A stretch of DNA of 64,000 nt, from assembly GCA_946699065.1 (NCBI GenBank), contig CAMPDV010000949.1:62001-126000 (forward strand), given 5' to 3'. Made by a program: the position numbers and the translations under genes. Source of the DNA: Loxodes magnus. Lineage: Eukaryota; Ciliophora; Karyorelictea; Loxodida; Loxodidae. This document shows, piece after piece, positions 1 through 12,845 of this stretch. Each line of letters opens with the position of its first letter. Positions within the stretch are counted from its first letter, which is position 1. Under the pieces are notes generated by a model. The model had not been told where the DNA came from and searched no databases. It was given only the letters and a program-made list of their open reading frames with translations.

Positions 1-270
1 TTACAAAAAATGTATATCATAAATATTTTTTGAAATATAAGGAAGTATAAACTGCTGTTTTCTGTATGAGGTTGCAATTCCTTTGTAATATAAAACTTTA
101 TTTTATCTTTGTTATTATAATTAAGATGATTAAAGCTAAATAATTTATTTCAGATTTAAATTTTTTATTAAATTAAATAAATAAAACATAAATAATATAT
201 TAATTTATAAAAATAAACAAATAAAAAATTGCTAAAATTAAATTTTTAATTATTAATAATTTAATTTAAA

Positions 271-560
271 TAGGGTCGTCCTTAACTTTTAAGGTCGCGA
301 GAAGAATTCCCCAGAGATGTACTGACTGTGAAACAACCTTTTCTAAATGTTGGACCTGATTAATCTCTTAATCATGGGTTGGAAATCAACCTGTAATCGC
401 CTTTTGGCGTTCTGTGCTTTGGGGATTTTGAACCACTACCTTCCTTACAAATAGAAGAATGCTATGGGAATATTGGAGATTAATGAGATTTATAAATTGA
501 CTTTTTTAAAGAGATGCGCCTTATTATAGGGCTACGCACTCTATAATAACGCTTTTTTTT
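271..560 (+). ncRNA. Structured-RNA candidate, GC-richer island ending in hairpin plus T8 (copy A)
   Basis: This island is far richer in G+C than its surroundings. Perfect hairpins lie at 280-294 (CCTTAA/TTAAGG), 358-373 (GATTAA/TTAATC), 377-391 (GGTTG/CAACC) and 398-409 (CGCC/GGCG). The last three sit inside a long-range helix pairing 309-316 with 417-424 (8 bp, one G-U), giving a multibranch fold. At the end a 9-bp hairpin (521-529 with 541-549), clamped by GCG/CGC, is followed by eight T residues, as at a Pol III terminator. A GGTTGGAAATC stretch weakly resembles a B box. There is no coding signal. It could be a SINE or a free-standing ncRNA; I do not recognise the family. Confidence 0.5.
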
Positions 561-3500
561 ATAAAAATAAATTTGAGTTTAAAGCTAATAAAAAAATGTA
601 TTTAAAAAGAATTAAAATTGAATATAAATAATTATGATATTTATTGATTTTCAATTACTAAAAATAATAAAATGGTATATTTGAATATATTAAAAAAACT
701 ATCTTGTACAGCTTTTTATAATTTAAATATAATATACTTTTATAATTTAATGAATTGTAAAAATTTGTTAATATTAAACTAATATTTGATTATAATTAAT
801 ATAAAATAAAGATGCTATATTTAATTTTTTTAATTTTCAGTAAAAATTGTAATATTTGAATATATAATAAAAATATATATTTTATTAATAATAAATATTT
901 TAAAAATTATTAAAATGGCTTAAATTTTACTTTAGAGGTTATTTATTATTTGAAACTATAACAACAAATATCCTTGTTTAATATAAAAAATAAAAATGTA
1001 ATTTTCTGTAGCATAATTTTAATATAAGTTTAATTTTGTAAGCTAAGTATTTAATTTGATAATTATAATGATTTAGTTCAAACTTATTAATTATAAATAT
1101 AATTTAATTTATATATTAAATACTTTTTACTCTATATAAAATGTTTATTTTATATATCAGTTTAATTTTAACTTCTCTTTACTATGAAGAAATATTTATT
1201 TTACTTATTTAAAATAAAATAATTTATTAGTTTTAATAAGCAAATCTTCTATAATTTATGATTATTTTAGATAATCCAAAACTTTTAAATTTTGAAAGAC
1301 TTAATTATTTTAATATTTGATTTGCTAAAATAATTTACTATGATATAAAGGAATGAAAATGATAACTAGAGTTAAGATTTAATTAATGTAACATTTATAA
1401 AACTGAATTAAAATTTTAATTAGTTAAAGAAGTTAAAATGTATTTACTTTTAATTAATTAACAAATATAATAAACTTCTAATTCCTTTTGTGCTTTAATA
1501 ACTGAAAATATATTATATTGATGCTAATATTATAACTAGTAATTTTAAATAAGTGAATTGAATATATTAATAATTAGCTAATTAAGTATTTAAATATTAT
1601 GTATATTAAATTATAAACTAAATTCATTCAAATTATATTCTTAAACTTTTAATTACTTCAATACTAATAATCCTTTTATAAACTATAACTTATTAATATC
1701 ATCATTCAAATCCAACTATATTATGCTAATGCTCCTTATATCTAACTACACCAGTCAAACTAAATTACTTTGTTATAATCAATACCTAATAGTTAACAGA
1801 CCCCCATTATTTAATATAGAAACAGAATCAAGAACTTAAAATAAATGTCTTCATTCCAAAATTTACTAAAATTATTTATTTTGAAATACCACTTTAGAAA
1901 TTAGTACCAGATATAAAAGAAGAAAATATATATTCATTTAGAGGAGTAAATTAAACAAAGTTATAAATTATATATGAAACCATAATATGTAGAATTATAC
2001 ATCAAACTAATTATTTCAATCTTCAAGAACTTCTTTCTTTTCCGTTAGTGTTATTAGAACTTCTTATTATGGAAGGAGGAATCAAAAATTTAATTAAAAT
2101 AGAATATTCTAGAAAAATATATAAAAGAAAGAATGAATAATGATAATAAATAGAATTTAAACATAATTATTATAATTTATCAGGATTTAAAACCCGAGAT
2201 ATATTTGCTTATTCCCCTGGTCTAGATATATCAAACCTTAGTGTTGAGAATAGATGTAGGAAATTTGAATTACAAGAATATAAGAATAGTATAAAGAGAG
2301 AAGACTAAATATTTAAGTATTTTTATGATTAAAAAGTATTTAATAATAACAATTTAAATATAACAAATAGATAAAAAAGGCTAATTTCTTATTAATATTT
2401 TGACTGAATTATTATAGGGAAACTTTTAGTAGCTGAATTACTTTTGTCTATGTTAAACCCTTCTTTAATCAATAAATTTAGATTTAAGTTGTTCATACAT
2501 TTAATGATAGTAATTGATGAATACTTCTAAAGCTCTCTAGATAAATTTGTAGTCTTGAAGTAAATTTTTTATTGCATTTAAATTTTTTCAATTTCCATCT
2601 TATCTGCTTGAGGTTAGTTTTTTAAATGATAGATTAAATTCTTCTTTAATTTTCTCTGAATTTGTTGCTATGTTTTTACTATTAATACAAATTTGGAAAT
2701 TAAGGCTTCATCTTAAAATTAAACTTAACTTACCAAGTCTTGATTTTCCTTTTTTTATCTAACAAAAGTTACCGAAGATTTTATTTTTTCGCCTTCAATA
2801 TCCATTTTTCTGTATTAATTTTCTCAATTAAGTAATAAAACTGAATAATGTTTTGCTCATGGAGTTTCTCAAGCTTTTTTAGTTTTTTATGAGATTCAGT
2901 ATTTTAAATCCTTAACAGGAGTAGATTTATCTTTTTGAATTTTTGGTTGTTGTTAGTTAACTGAGACTTAAGATTGATCTATGAGATTAGAATTGAAGGT
3001 TTAAATTTGGAGATTTAGTTGGTATTTTTGATGCATAGGATGTATAAAGTAATTATATTTGATAATTTGAGGAGTAAAATGTTGATATAAACAATAATAT
3101 TGGGATATAGCAACTAAAAATATATAAGAAAATTATTAATAGCAATTGATTGCAATATGTATCATTTATTAATAAAAAGCTTTATATATTTTAATTACAA
3201 TACTTTTTAAAGTTTTATTTTAAATACAATAAGCAAAAGTTTAGACTAAATTTAATTATAATGTTTTTTTCTAAATGATTTGATTTTTTTAATATTAATG
3301 ATACAATGTTAGCATAAAGTAAATGATTAGAAAAATATAAAAATAAATAAAGATAACTAAAAATAAATAGCAATATTTTCGATTATTTATTAGATTTTTA
3401 GAATAAGAATATTTAAAATTATTAAATTAAATATATTTTAGGCACTTTAGTTATTGCTTTTATTATATATATGAATGGTCAGATTTTAATTTATTTTTAT

Positions 3501-4970
3501 AATGTCAATGGTTTATTTCTTTTATATTTTAGTATCTGAGCATTTTTTTTGTTTTATTTAGAAACGGATATGATTTTTTTCTATTTCAATGATCTTTTTG
3601 AGTTTTGAAATGAAAATATTTGATCTCTAAAAGAGAATTAGAATATAAATTAAGATATGAATTAGAAGTTAAACTCCTAAGAATAGCCTTAAAAGCAGAC
3701 TAAGTTAGTTTAAATTAAGATTATAGCATCTACTAATTTGAATCTATATAATATATAGTTATAAACAGAGTAGAGAGATTTAGAATGTAAAGAAGAAGTA
3801 TAATTTTTAAATTGATATTTATACCTAAAATTAAATAATTATTTTATCTATATTTTTAATTATTTTTGCCTATTAAAATAATTTAATAATATTTATCCTT
3901 TTTATATAAATAAGCTATAAATTTAAAAAGCTAAAGTTGAAGGTATATTATAATTAAATTATAAGTTATTTACATTAAATATATTTAAGAGTAAGAAATC
4001 TAGATAAAGTATTTGGCCAAAGAAATTTGGTTATTTCATAGAATACATTTTTTATAGAATATATTAGGGAAAATTAAAAAAGAATAAAAATGTTCTAAAT
4101 ATCTTAATCTATTTTTAAGATAAATGGAAATTGTATTAATTAAATATTTAATTAATTTTAGTTTGAGAAGATTGTATACATTATCATAAATATGCTTATT
4201 CAAATGTTATACTATTAATTAAATCTTTTTGCAAAATTGATTCCATTAAATATTTAATTTATACAAGCATCACTTTAATTAGTTAAATGAAGTAGTTTTG
4301 CTAAATTATAATTACTTAAATATTATAATTTAACTTAAGCTTTTTAAAGTTATTATTTTAATTAGATTATTAGCATATCTTTATAACCAAATTAGGTTTA
4401 TATTCTTTAATTTAATTGATAAGCTAAAATATACTTTTATTTATAATATTTATCACTTTCCTTTTTTACTTAGTTATATACTTAAACAATTAATAGAGAT
4501 AGACAATACTTGCTCCTAGAATTAAATTTAAGATTTGTAAACTTTATAATATGATAATAAGGGAAGAATATTATAATAAATTTAATGGATACTTAGTTTA
4601 TTTTGAACTAATTTAGGGATATAACTTAGAACAATAATATAGATATATTCTACTAATTCTCTATAATAATGCTAGTCACCTTCTTTATTAAGTTAGTTAA
4701 AATACTATAATCAATTTCCTTGAAGGATAATTCATACTTTTAATGCTGCCAAATAACCATATATACCTTATTCAAATGCGTTAATATCAGGCAAGAGAAA
4801 ATTAACAAGTAATATAACTACCATAAGAAAAATACATTTAATAAGTATAAACGTAATTACTGATAATATAAGTCAAAATAGGCTAATCAAATAGACAATT
4901 CATTAATTAATCCTCTTTAACAATCTTTAAATAACCAACGAAACTTTTAAATCAGAGGAAAATTAATTAT
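561..4970. other. AT-rich stretch without a supported gene (copy A)
   Basis: More than 80% A+T, with no recognisable domain on either strand. 944-1,690 is the part also found, diverged, at 15,720-16,480. The same tract in copy B is 30,495-34,894. Confidence 0.6.
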
Positions 4971-5360
4971 ATGCCTATGGATCAAGAAGAATTTCCTTCA
5001 TTTATTAATAATTGGGAAAATCATGCTTTCGACAAACAAAAATTATTGATGAAGAAGAATATTGAGAAAGTAAAAATCTATTATTAACTCAAATAAGTAA
5101 GAATTCTTCCAATTTACAAGAAAGCATATAAGAGTGATTAGAAGAATTGAAGGCCAATTACTTTCATTAATGTAATTTTAAAAATATATGATAAAATACT
5201 AACTTAAAGACTCTATAGATATATTTATTAGAGTAAAGCTATATTAGATTCATTTTAGATGGAACATTTCAAGAAATTAATGCTATTAAATGTGTGTATA
5301 TATGCTTTAAAACTAAGAATTAAAAAGGAAAAAACATTAATGTTAATATAAGTTTGAATA
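4971..5360 (+). pseudogene. Non-LTR reverse transcriptase fragment, fingers region (copy A)
   Basis: From the ATG at 4971, read with UAR=Gln and UGA=Trp, one frame gives L-P-I-Y-K-K followed by D-Q-K-N-W-R-P-I-T-F-I-N-V-I-L-K-I-Y-D-K-I-L-T. This is the fingers motif of LINE-type reverse transcriptases (N-[YW]-R-P-I-[ST]-L-L-N ... K-I). The Trp is TGA at 5148-5150. I find no palm motif (F-A-D-D) downstream in any frame, so this is a fragment. Upstream residues 1-40 include an ordinary TGG codon. It runs opposite to the EN relic at 6.4-8.7 kb and so belongs to a different insertion. Confidence 0.6.
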
Positions 5361-5578
5361 ATTAAGAAATTAGAAAATATAAGAGGCTAACTTACTTAGT
5401 ATATAATTTTCATTAAAACGAATATTATAAAATCCATTGCTAAGAAATATTCCAAATATATGAAAAATGTTTTAATGGATATGTATTATAGTTATTTAAA
5501 TATTAGAATACTTAAAATTAAAAAAAAATTTCAAGTATTTTTACTTCCTGAAGCTGAATATAGCTACGAAGTTATTCC

Positions 5579-6373
5579 ATGAACGATTCTAAGATGCATT
5601 GGAAAATTAAGAAATATATAAATATTAGTTTAAGAAAAGTAGCAAGATATGCATTCTAAAGTTCAAACTCAACAATTAAAAAATCATACTTCTCAGACTT
5701 GAATTTATACTTTGTAAGTACTACATAACCATGAGATATTTAAACTTTTATTTTAAATTACGTTAAGAAACATAAACGAATTCTGACTCTGAAATTGCTT
5801 TTTTATAAGAAAAAAAAATTGCAATCTGAGATATTTTAAAACTTGGAGAAATTAACTTTATATTTTTAAATAGATGAATAGAATATTGAAGACAGTAAAA
5901 AATTTGAAATAAAGCTTATAAATAAATAAATAAAAATTCTTTTAAGATTCTACAGAAAGCATGAGATCAATGTAAAATACACATTTTACTTTGAAGATAT
6001 TGATAAAGAAACAAGATAGTTTCCATTTTATACATATATAAAACTAAATAAATTAATGATTAGAAAAATAATTCTTTTTTTTACAAATTTAGAACCTTTT
6101 TTATAATTTCTAATTTGATTTATAACAAAGACACTTCAAAATTAAGTACCCTGAGATAATACAATAGGGTAAAATGATCCGGATAAAATTGAAGCGGTAG
6201 AACAAGAACATGAGCAATAATTAAAATAGAACTTATGAATAAGATGTAAATAAAAAGTTTTATTACCTATATGAAAATATAGTAAAGACTTATTAATTGT
6301 TATTATTATTACATGGAAAAAATATCTTTTATTTTTGCTGTTCAAATTGCCTTTTTTTTGATTTTGTTCATGA
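5579..6373 (+). CDS. Unrecognised ORF with basic body and C-terminal membrane segments (copy A)
   Basis: From ATG 5579 one frame runs 264 codons to TGA at 6371-6373. Another TGA at 6359 may be Trp or the stop. The body is Lys/Asn-rich; the sequence then shows F-Y-F-E-D-I-D-K-E-T, a hydrophobic stretch with L-I-W-F-I-T, an acidic turn (D-P-D-K-I-E-A-V-E-Q-E-H-E), and a C-terminal pair of hydrophobic segments (K-D-L-L-I-V-I-I-I-T-W-K-K ... L-L-F-L-L-F-K-L-P). Trp codons include both TGA (about five internal) and TGG (two). It follows the RT fragment and may be what is left of the same element or a separate gene. The frame was chosen on composition and motif-like blocks; no family was recognised. 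Confidence 0.4.
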
Positions 6374-6399
6374 ACATGTTTAAATAATTTTTCCAATCG

Positions 6400-8676
6400 A
6401 TTTTCTCCTTTTTTTATATTTTTTTTTCAATCTTATGATTATTTAGTATACAATATTTTTTTGCCTTGTCTTATTAAATTTTTTACTTTTTTTGCTATTT
6501 TTTTAATTATTTTTTAAAGACTTTGTTTCTTATGTAAATTTTTATTTTCTTAAAGTATTAACAACGCATCCACAAGTTTATTTAACTCCTTCTTAGATTA
6601 ATTTTTATTTTTAGTAGTAAAATTCATCATCTAGCTTATCGAACTTCAAAGAAAATGTAAGAGATATTCACTATTTAAACTTTTCCTATGTTTTTCCAAT
6701 TTTAAGATTTTAGTAATATAACCTTCTTCTTGTGATATAATCTACTTTTTTCTGCTATTTTAACTATTAGTTATCCAGGCTAATGATTATCTAGTATTTC
6801 TCTAGAAAAAAATTTGTATGCTAATTATGCTCGAAGTGATTTATTAGTACGTTAAAAAATATAATTTTAAACTTTCTTTTCCTGTTATAGTAATCAAGGT
6901 TGGGTATTATGATGGATCACTGAATTCTAATTTTAATTCTTTCATTTTATTTAATAACAACTAAAATGTTGGGTTTAGTTCATTTGGTAGAAATTATTGT
7001 ATATATGCATTGAAATATCCTTCTTTAATATTTTAAAAACTTAAACTATTTGATAAGTATTTGAATTGTCTTAGGAATTCATATAAAGGGATTTATTATT
7101 CTTGCTCAAGTTTGTAGGCGTTTATATATTAATAATTGTAAGATTATCATCAGGACCCTCGCAAATTATTCTACCATCTTCGAGTATTTCATTTTAGTTT
7201 AATCCATTTGAATCATTCTCTTTAGTTCTGTATAAAAATTGTTCTTTAATATATATAGCCACTCCTTTACTATGACTAATTCCTTCTTTGTATTGATACA
7301 CGGTTTCCGAATATTTAGAGTATATCTTTAATTGAATCTATAAACATTTCTTGAGCTGCCATAATATATGTGTCTTATTCAATTATGAATTTACATAAAT
7401 CTTCTTGTTCGACTTGATTCCTCTTGCATTATCAGTTCCTATATTTAATTAGTTTCAAATATTCAAATTGTCTTAATCTTCATTATTTGATTCTTTCTAT
7501 TTAGTATATACTATCAATTTAGGGTTACTTGCTTTGTCTTTTTAAAAACCGAATTACTCTAATGTTTGTATTTATGTTCAAGTTCTATGTATACTATCTT
7601 CTCTGATATTATTTTTCTATTTATTATTGAAAGTGATTGCTTCTATTAATTGTGGAAGCAAACTAGTTACTTGTTGGAATTTATTTTGTTCAATGGGTTT
7701 TAACAATTCCACCTTTTCTTATGGTATTAAACTTTAGCTTTTCCATAGATTTAAGGTAGCTTAAATGATTTTTAAAAGAATTTATTAAGTTAAATGATCT
7801 TTTATTATTTTATCAATTTTTACCTATCTCAGGTGTAATTTAGTTAAGCAATCTTTATTCTTTAGGATCCAAATTTTTGCTTGATACTCGTCTTTATAAT
7901 TTCTTTAGGTTTTCTATTTTTATTTATGTATCTTTTATTTTATTGTGTTATTTCTTGTAACATATTTTACCACTTTTTTATGTTCATGCATAATTGATTA
8001 TTAACTTTATTTATTTTTATCTTCTTCATTACTTAGTACTGTATCTAATTTTTTGAAAATTTTCACATCATTTATTGCCAATTGATTTAACTTTACACAT
8101 AAATTTTTTCTTCCAGTTAAGTAGGAATTGTTTCTGCATAAGTGACTTCTGATAAATCTAGATACATAGTTGTTCTACCATCAAGTCATGTTGTTTCTTT
8201 TACTGTATATAAAATTGTTTTTTTTGTTATGCCAAAGGTTTTTAACTTTTTATCCTGTTGGAACTTAACTTTTGTCTTTACTTGAAGAGAAGTGAATTAG
8301 GTAGCTATTATTGCTGTAGTATTCATAAATATTTTTCTTCTTGAACGAAATATCAAAAGATTAATATTATCATTTTTTATGTTTGAGAATTTATTAAGTT
8401 TTTCTTAATCAGAGAAAACAGTTATAATAAATGCAGTTGGTATTATTCGTACTTAATTTATATGTATTCTAAATTCTCTTTATCGATACTAGAGGTGCCA
8501 TTAATGCAACACATTATCTATTTTTTGTTATGCTTGAGTTGTAAATTTGCAAATTTCTTTCTCTATAAAATTGAGATAGATTATTCTTATTCTTGGATGA
8601 AGTTTTCTACTTTATATTTTTTAAAGTTGCTTATTTTATAAAATTTTATTTTCTGCTAATTTTATTAGCTAGACAT
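6400..8676 (-). pseudogene. Non-LTR retrotransposon ORF2 relic with AP-type endonuclease domain (copy A)
   Basis: Starts near ATG 8676. Around 7,455-7,000 the minus strand encodes an endonuclease/exonuclease/phosphatase (EN) domain: L-N-I-G-T-D-N-A-R-G-I (catalytic Asn block), A-A-Q-E-M-F (catalytic Glu block, in a shifted frame near 7,355), S-K-G-V-A-I-Y-I-K, then D-G-R-I-I-C ... L-T-I-I-N-I-Q-T-P-T, all typical of L1-like ENs. Upstream is a block of unknown function with W-L-D-G-R-T-T-M-Y-L-D-L-S-E. Below 6,900 a basic EN-RT linker decays before any RT domain. At least two frameshifts are needed, so it is not functional as it stands. It lies downstream of, and on the same strand as, the RING-kelch gene, as ORF2 follows ORF1 in LINEs. 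Confidence 0.6.
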
Positions 8677-9320
8677 ATTTTCCTATATTTTTTTCACCCT
8701 TAGACATCCCTCCTAAAACTTGATTTCGATGTTGTTTTAATCTTACTGATCTATCATAACAATCTCGAAAAGTTATTATAATTGAGTTTTTATCAAGAGT
8801 ATAGGAGTTATAATGGCTTGATTTTATAATTGGCTATAGAAGAACATTTTTAAGTATATATAGTAATTAGTTTAAATGATATAAAGGAAATAATTTATTT
8901 TAGATTTGAAGTTGTTGACTTGATGATAGTAGTGATGACTAAATTAGTTTTTAGATATAGGTATAGCTTAATTATTATTTGATTATAGTTTTGATTTGAT
9001 TAGATAAATAATAATCTAAGTAATACTTGTATAATTTGAATATAAGGATGTATTTAAATATAGTTTTTTTGACTGTGTTTGAATAAGTTTTTTGTATGTT
9101 ATAAGCTGTATGTTTTTATCTGAATAATGATAATATTTGAATAATAGATTTTTAAATTCGCTTAGATAAAATTTGATTTTTTATTTATTTCAGACGCTTT
9201 AAATATTTTAATAAGTAGTAACATATTTAGCTAATTATAGATCTTTAAACTACTTATTTATATATGAGACTATAATTATTATAAATAATATTAATAAAAT
9301 AGATATTATTATTATGTTTA

Positions 9321-10718
9321 TCAGTTATGACTTCTAATACTTCTATAACTCAATTTTTCTAAATCAATTCTCATTATTGAAACTATTGGTTTTTCTATAG
9401 CGAAAACATATCCATAGCTATTTCTTATTTTCATCTTCGTTAAAGAATAGACATCTTTAAAAATTTAGCTTTATTATCATTATTCTTTGCTTTTTTTATA
9501 TATTCTTCTTTAATATTCTTTCGTAGAGTAATTTTTTAAACCTCCAAATATGACAAGAGGCTCTAAAGAAACTATAGGTCCAGCAACAGCTTCAGGAAGA
9601 TTTTAATTTTACTTACTCCATTTATCATTCTATATGTTATATTTTCATATATCTTTTGAAGTTTATAATTTCAAAGTTATCCCTCCAAAAGAATAAATAT
9701 TTTATTCATCTTTATCTACCACTAAAGTTTAAAAAGCTATTTAAAATGGAAATTAAGAGCAGTTTTATCATTTACTTTATATCTTTAACTTTAATACTGA
9801 TTATAGCCATTGATTATTATCAGTAAATCCTCCAACCACATAAAGATATTTTTAAGCAGCTGCTATTCCAAAGCCACCTCTTCCCTCATTTAGATCACTA
9901 AGTTTTATACTATTACCTTCAAAATCAAATTATCAAGTTTCTTTTAATCCTTTATTTTAATTTTAGTTATATCCTCCTATTAAATATAACTTATTTTAAT
10001 ATTCTATACTTTTATTACCAACAGGAATTGTAATTTAAACTTAGACTTATCTTAATTACTCTGTTTAAATATTAAATAAACTTAATTTTTAAATTTATCA
10101 ATCAAAATAGTGAATATAGTTAGATTATATAAAATGCTAGCTTAGTTTATGTTAATTAGTCTAAATAATATTTGGTTACTTAGTATTCTATTATAGTTTC
10201 TATCTTATTAGTGTGATATGACTTTAAGTTAATTTAGACTTTAGTATTGTAGGTGGTTATGAGTTATATTAGAGTATAGTTGGTTTTAGTGATTAGTAGA
10301 ATTAGATAATATTTGAGTGTTATTTTTGGTAGATAAATGTTGGTTAATGATTGATGATGATATTAGTTAGTGGTATTATGAGAGTATTACTAATGTTTGA
10401 TTATTTGGTTGTAATGGTTTTAGATTTTTCCATAATTTACCTCCTTATCTCTTTTAATTTCTATGTAGCATCTTAAATCTTTTATATGTATTATTAGTTT
10501 TAAAATATCATTCTTATTAAATCACTTTCTTAAGGTAAATCATCAAATCTAAAATGGAATCCTTTTTAACAAATAGGACATTACATTATATCTAATAATC
10601 AGTACTGAGTATTCAAACATACGCCACAGTAAATATGTCCACAAGGTAAGACAGTTGGAAGAGCATTAGTTAAGTTGTAATCTTCTAAGCAGATTAAGCA
10701 TTTTGGTAACGCTTACAT
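9321..10718 (-). CDS. RING finger - coiled coil - kelch protein (copy A)
   Basis: 466 codons including stop (1,398 nt). The N-terminus has a textbook C3HC4 RING: Cys7, Cys10, Cys26, His28, Cys31, Cys34, Cys47, Cys50, with P-C-G-H-I-Y-C in the middle. A Gln/Lys/Ile-rich linker, probably coiled coil, follows to about residue 200. The C-terminal half carries kelch repeats with L-Y-L-I-G-G-Y and Y-L-Y-V-V-G-G-F strands, then D-I-W-K-Y-N and N-D-K-W. In-frame TGA occurs at RING residue 40 and at the D-I-W position, as in the other copies. Relative to C it is shorter by two codons, so the indels keep the frame. RING-kelch proteins are usually E3 ubiquitin ligases; that role here is inferred. Start chosen because it opens the RING directly. 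Confidence 0.75.
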
Positions 10719-10928
10719 TTTTATTATTATTTAGACTAAAAAAGCTATAAAGGTAATTTATAACAGTTACCATCAAAAATACAGTCAATAATATCTAAAA
10801 CTACATTATTACTTTATTTAGTTTATTTATTTAAAAGTACAATATTAGGATATTATATAAAGTACCAATCCTATATTCTGCAAGCCGCCAATCTTGGATT
10901 GAGACTGCTTATTAAATTTAATAAAGGT
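10719..10928. promoter_or_regulatory. Shared intergenic region between divergent RING-kelch and ORF1 genes (copy A)
   Basis: Only 210 bases separate the two start codons in A, and 210 in B (40,639-40,848). In C the gap is widened by an insertion (22,326-23,075). A bidirectional promoter is the simple inference. No individual motif is recognised. Confidence 0.35.
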
Positions 10929-11890
10929 ATGAAAGAGTTTTATAATTTAATCAGATCTTTGATTTTATTTTTAGGAAAAATATCTCTGTTGTAAAATCTT
11001 TGAACTACTAGAAGGAATGCACAAGAAAACGGGACAGAAATGTTAAAACTAAGTAGACTATCAAAAAAATAGATAATTTAGAACATCATGCAAGATAACA
11101 ACTCTATGCAAATCGTTATAATGGAAGAAGAAAAGAACAACCAAATTCCATAAAATGAGGAGAATATGCCGCTCAAAACTGCTAAAGAGCAGGAGTTAAC
11201 TATTTCAATAAATGTTTAGAAGAAAAATATTATAACCAAAGACTCAGTCCAGTAAAAATGCAAGAAAATGAAATTGTTCAAGCATTTCTCAGATATCTGA
11301 ATTAATAATATGGTAAAAATATTTAGAGTATGAAATTCCTTCAGACAGGAATAATTATTATATGATTTGAAAACAAGTAAAACTCGCACAATTTGAAAAT
11401 AATTAAACTGGAAGAGTAGAAATTTTTTAATACCAAAAGAGCAAAGAAACATAGAGGAATTCTACAACATTAATAACTACTTGATTCATTGAACAGTTAA
11501 TATCTATTCAAATTTGGACTAGGTAGAAACTCATCTATAGAAGTACGGAAAATAGTATGTACAGAGATCAGAATACAATTTGAGCCAATGGGAAAATGAA
11601 AAATTATTTAAAATTGAAGAAGATTAAAGATGCAGAAAATATACCAGATAAGTTAGACGAAGAAGGTATAAGCACTTACTTGAATCATCCATAAATTTTG
11701 AAAATGTATGAACTGTAACAAAAAGGGCATACTACAAATTAATACTTAAGAAAAAAGTTATAAGTTAGCAATTAAAAATACATTTGGAAATCAGGAATAA
11801 AATACCTTATTATAAAGAGAAACAGATCGTGAAGGAAATGAAAGTGAAGAAAACCGAAGAGAATTAACCTTCAAATAGAATACCACTTTT
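10929..11890 (+). pseudogene. Retrotransposon ORF1, RRM-like plus zinc knuckle (copy A)
   Basis: Copy of the ORF1 best seen at 23,076. The ATG, the Met/Gln-rich N-terminus and the knuckle (C-M-N-C-N-K-K-G-H, with His intact but the last Cys as Tyr) are present. Indels near 11,570-11,610 (the V-K-G-T-W-A-N-G region) and a one-base loss inside the knuckle move it between frames. Confidence 0.55.
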
Positions 11891-12845
11891 TATTTCTATT
11901 AAAGACAACAATTTTAAGCCATACTAAAGTTACATTAAAAGCGATCGACTTTAATAGATATTTAACTACAAAATTAAATAAATAAAACTAAGACGAAACT
12001 ATCAATTTCACAAAAACAGAAGTAAAATAGGAAATATGGCAAAATAACTGAAACAACTAGAAAACAGTGACAGGAAGGAAGTATGCATAAACACAACGCT
12101 GTCTCAAAAAAGATAGAAAAATATATAATAGTGAGAAAGACAGTATCGAGTAAAAAAATTGAAGACATAAGTACAGGAAAAATAATAAACATTAGAACGA
12201 TTTATTTTCACGCTATTAAAGAAAAGGAAGCTAAAAATGCAGGTTAGGAGGATCTAGACAAATAGGAAGTACAAAAAAGACTAATATAAATAAATAAATT
12301 AAGTTAGCCTGGTACCACCATTGTTTGGTTAGCCACGAAAAAATAAAGAAACCAAATTTAATTATTAATAATAGAAATGTTTCTAGCTTCATCTGTTCTC
12401 TTTGATTCTTATCTTCTTCTCTCAGTTTTTATAATCAAAATTGATTGTCTTCACTCTTCAAATTATTGTAATTCTTGCAAAGGCTGGAGTTTGAACGTAT
12501 TCCACTATTTGTGTCAAATGACCCAATTAGGATAAATCCTTTTAAAAATAGTTATTGTGATCTTTGTCATTTCTTCATTATTTTCTAAATTCCTGATTAG
12601 AATAGCGACATGTAAAATCAGGATAACTCTGAGATCTGGATTTCGGCTCCCTTTAGTCAACTTCTCGTACCGATAGAGAGAACCCTCAAAAAAGTAAGGC
12701 TTGTCACACAATGGGCCCGTTCTTACTTGTTTGTACTGGCATCTATTACAAGAGTACTTGCAGTGCAGACATGATTGCGCCGGATTGCCTACTTGATAAA
12801 CTAGAAACCAGAATCGTTTTAAAAATTAATATAATAAAATAGAAA

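Noticed and set aside
6142-6396. 84-residue minus-strand frame
   Set aside because: It is antisense to the better-supported plus-strand membrane ORF (5,579-6,373). It appears in both copies only because the region is duplicated.
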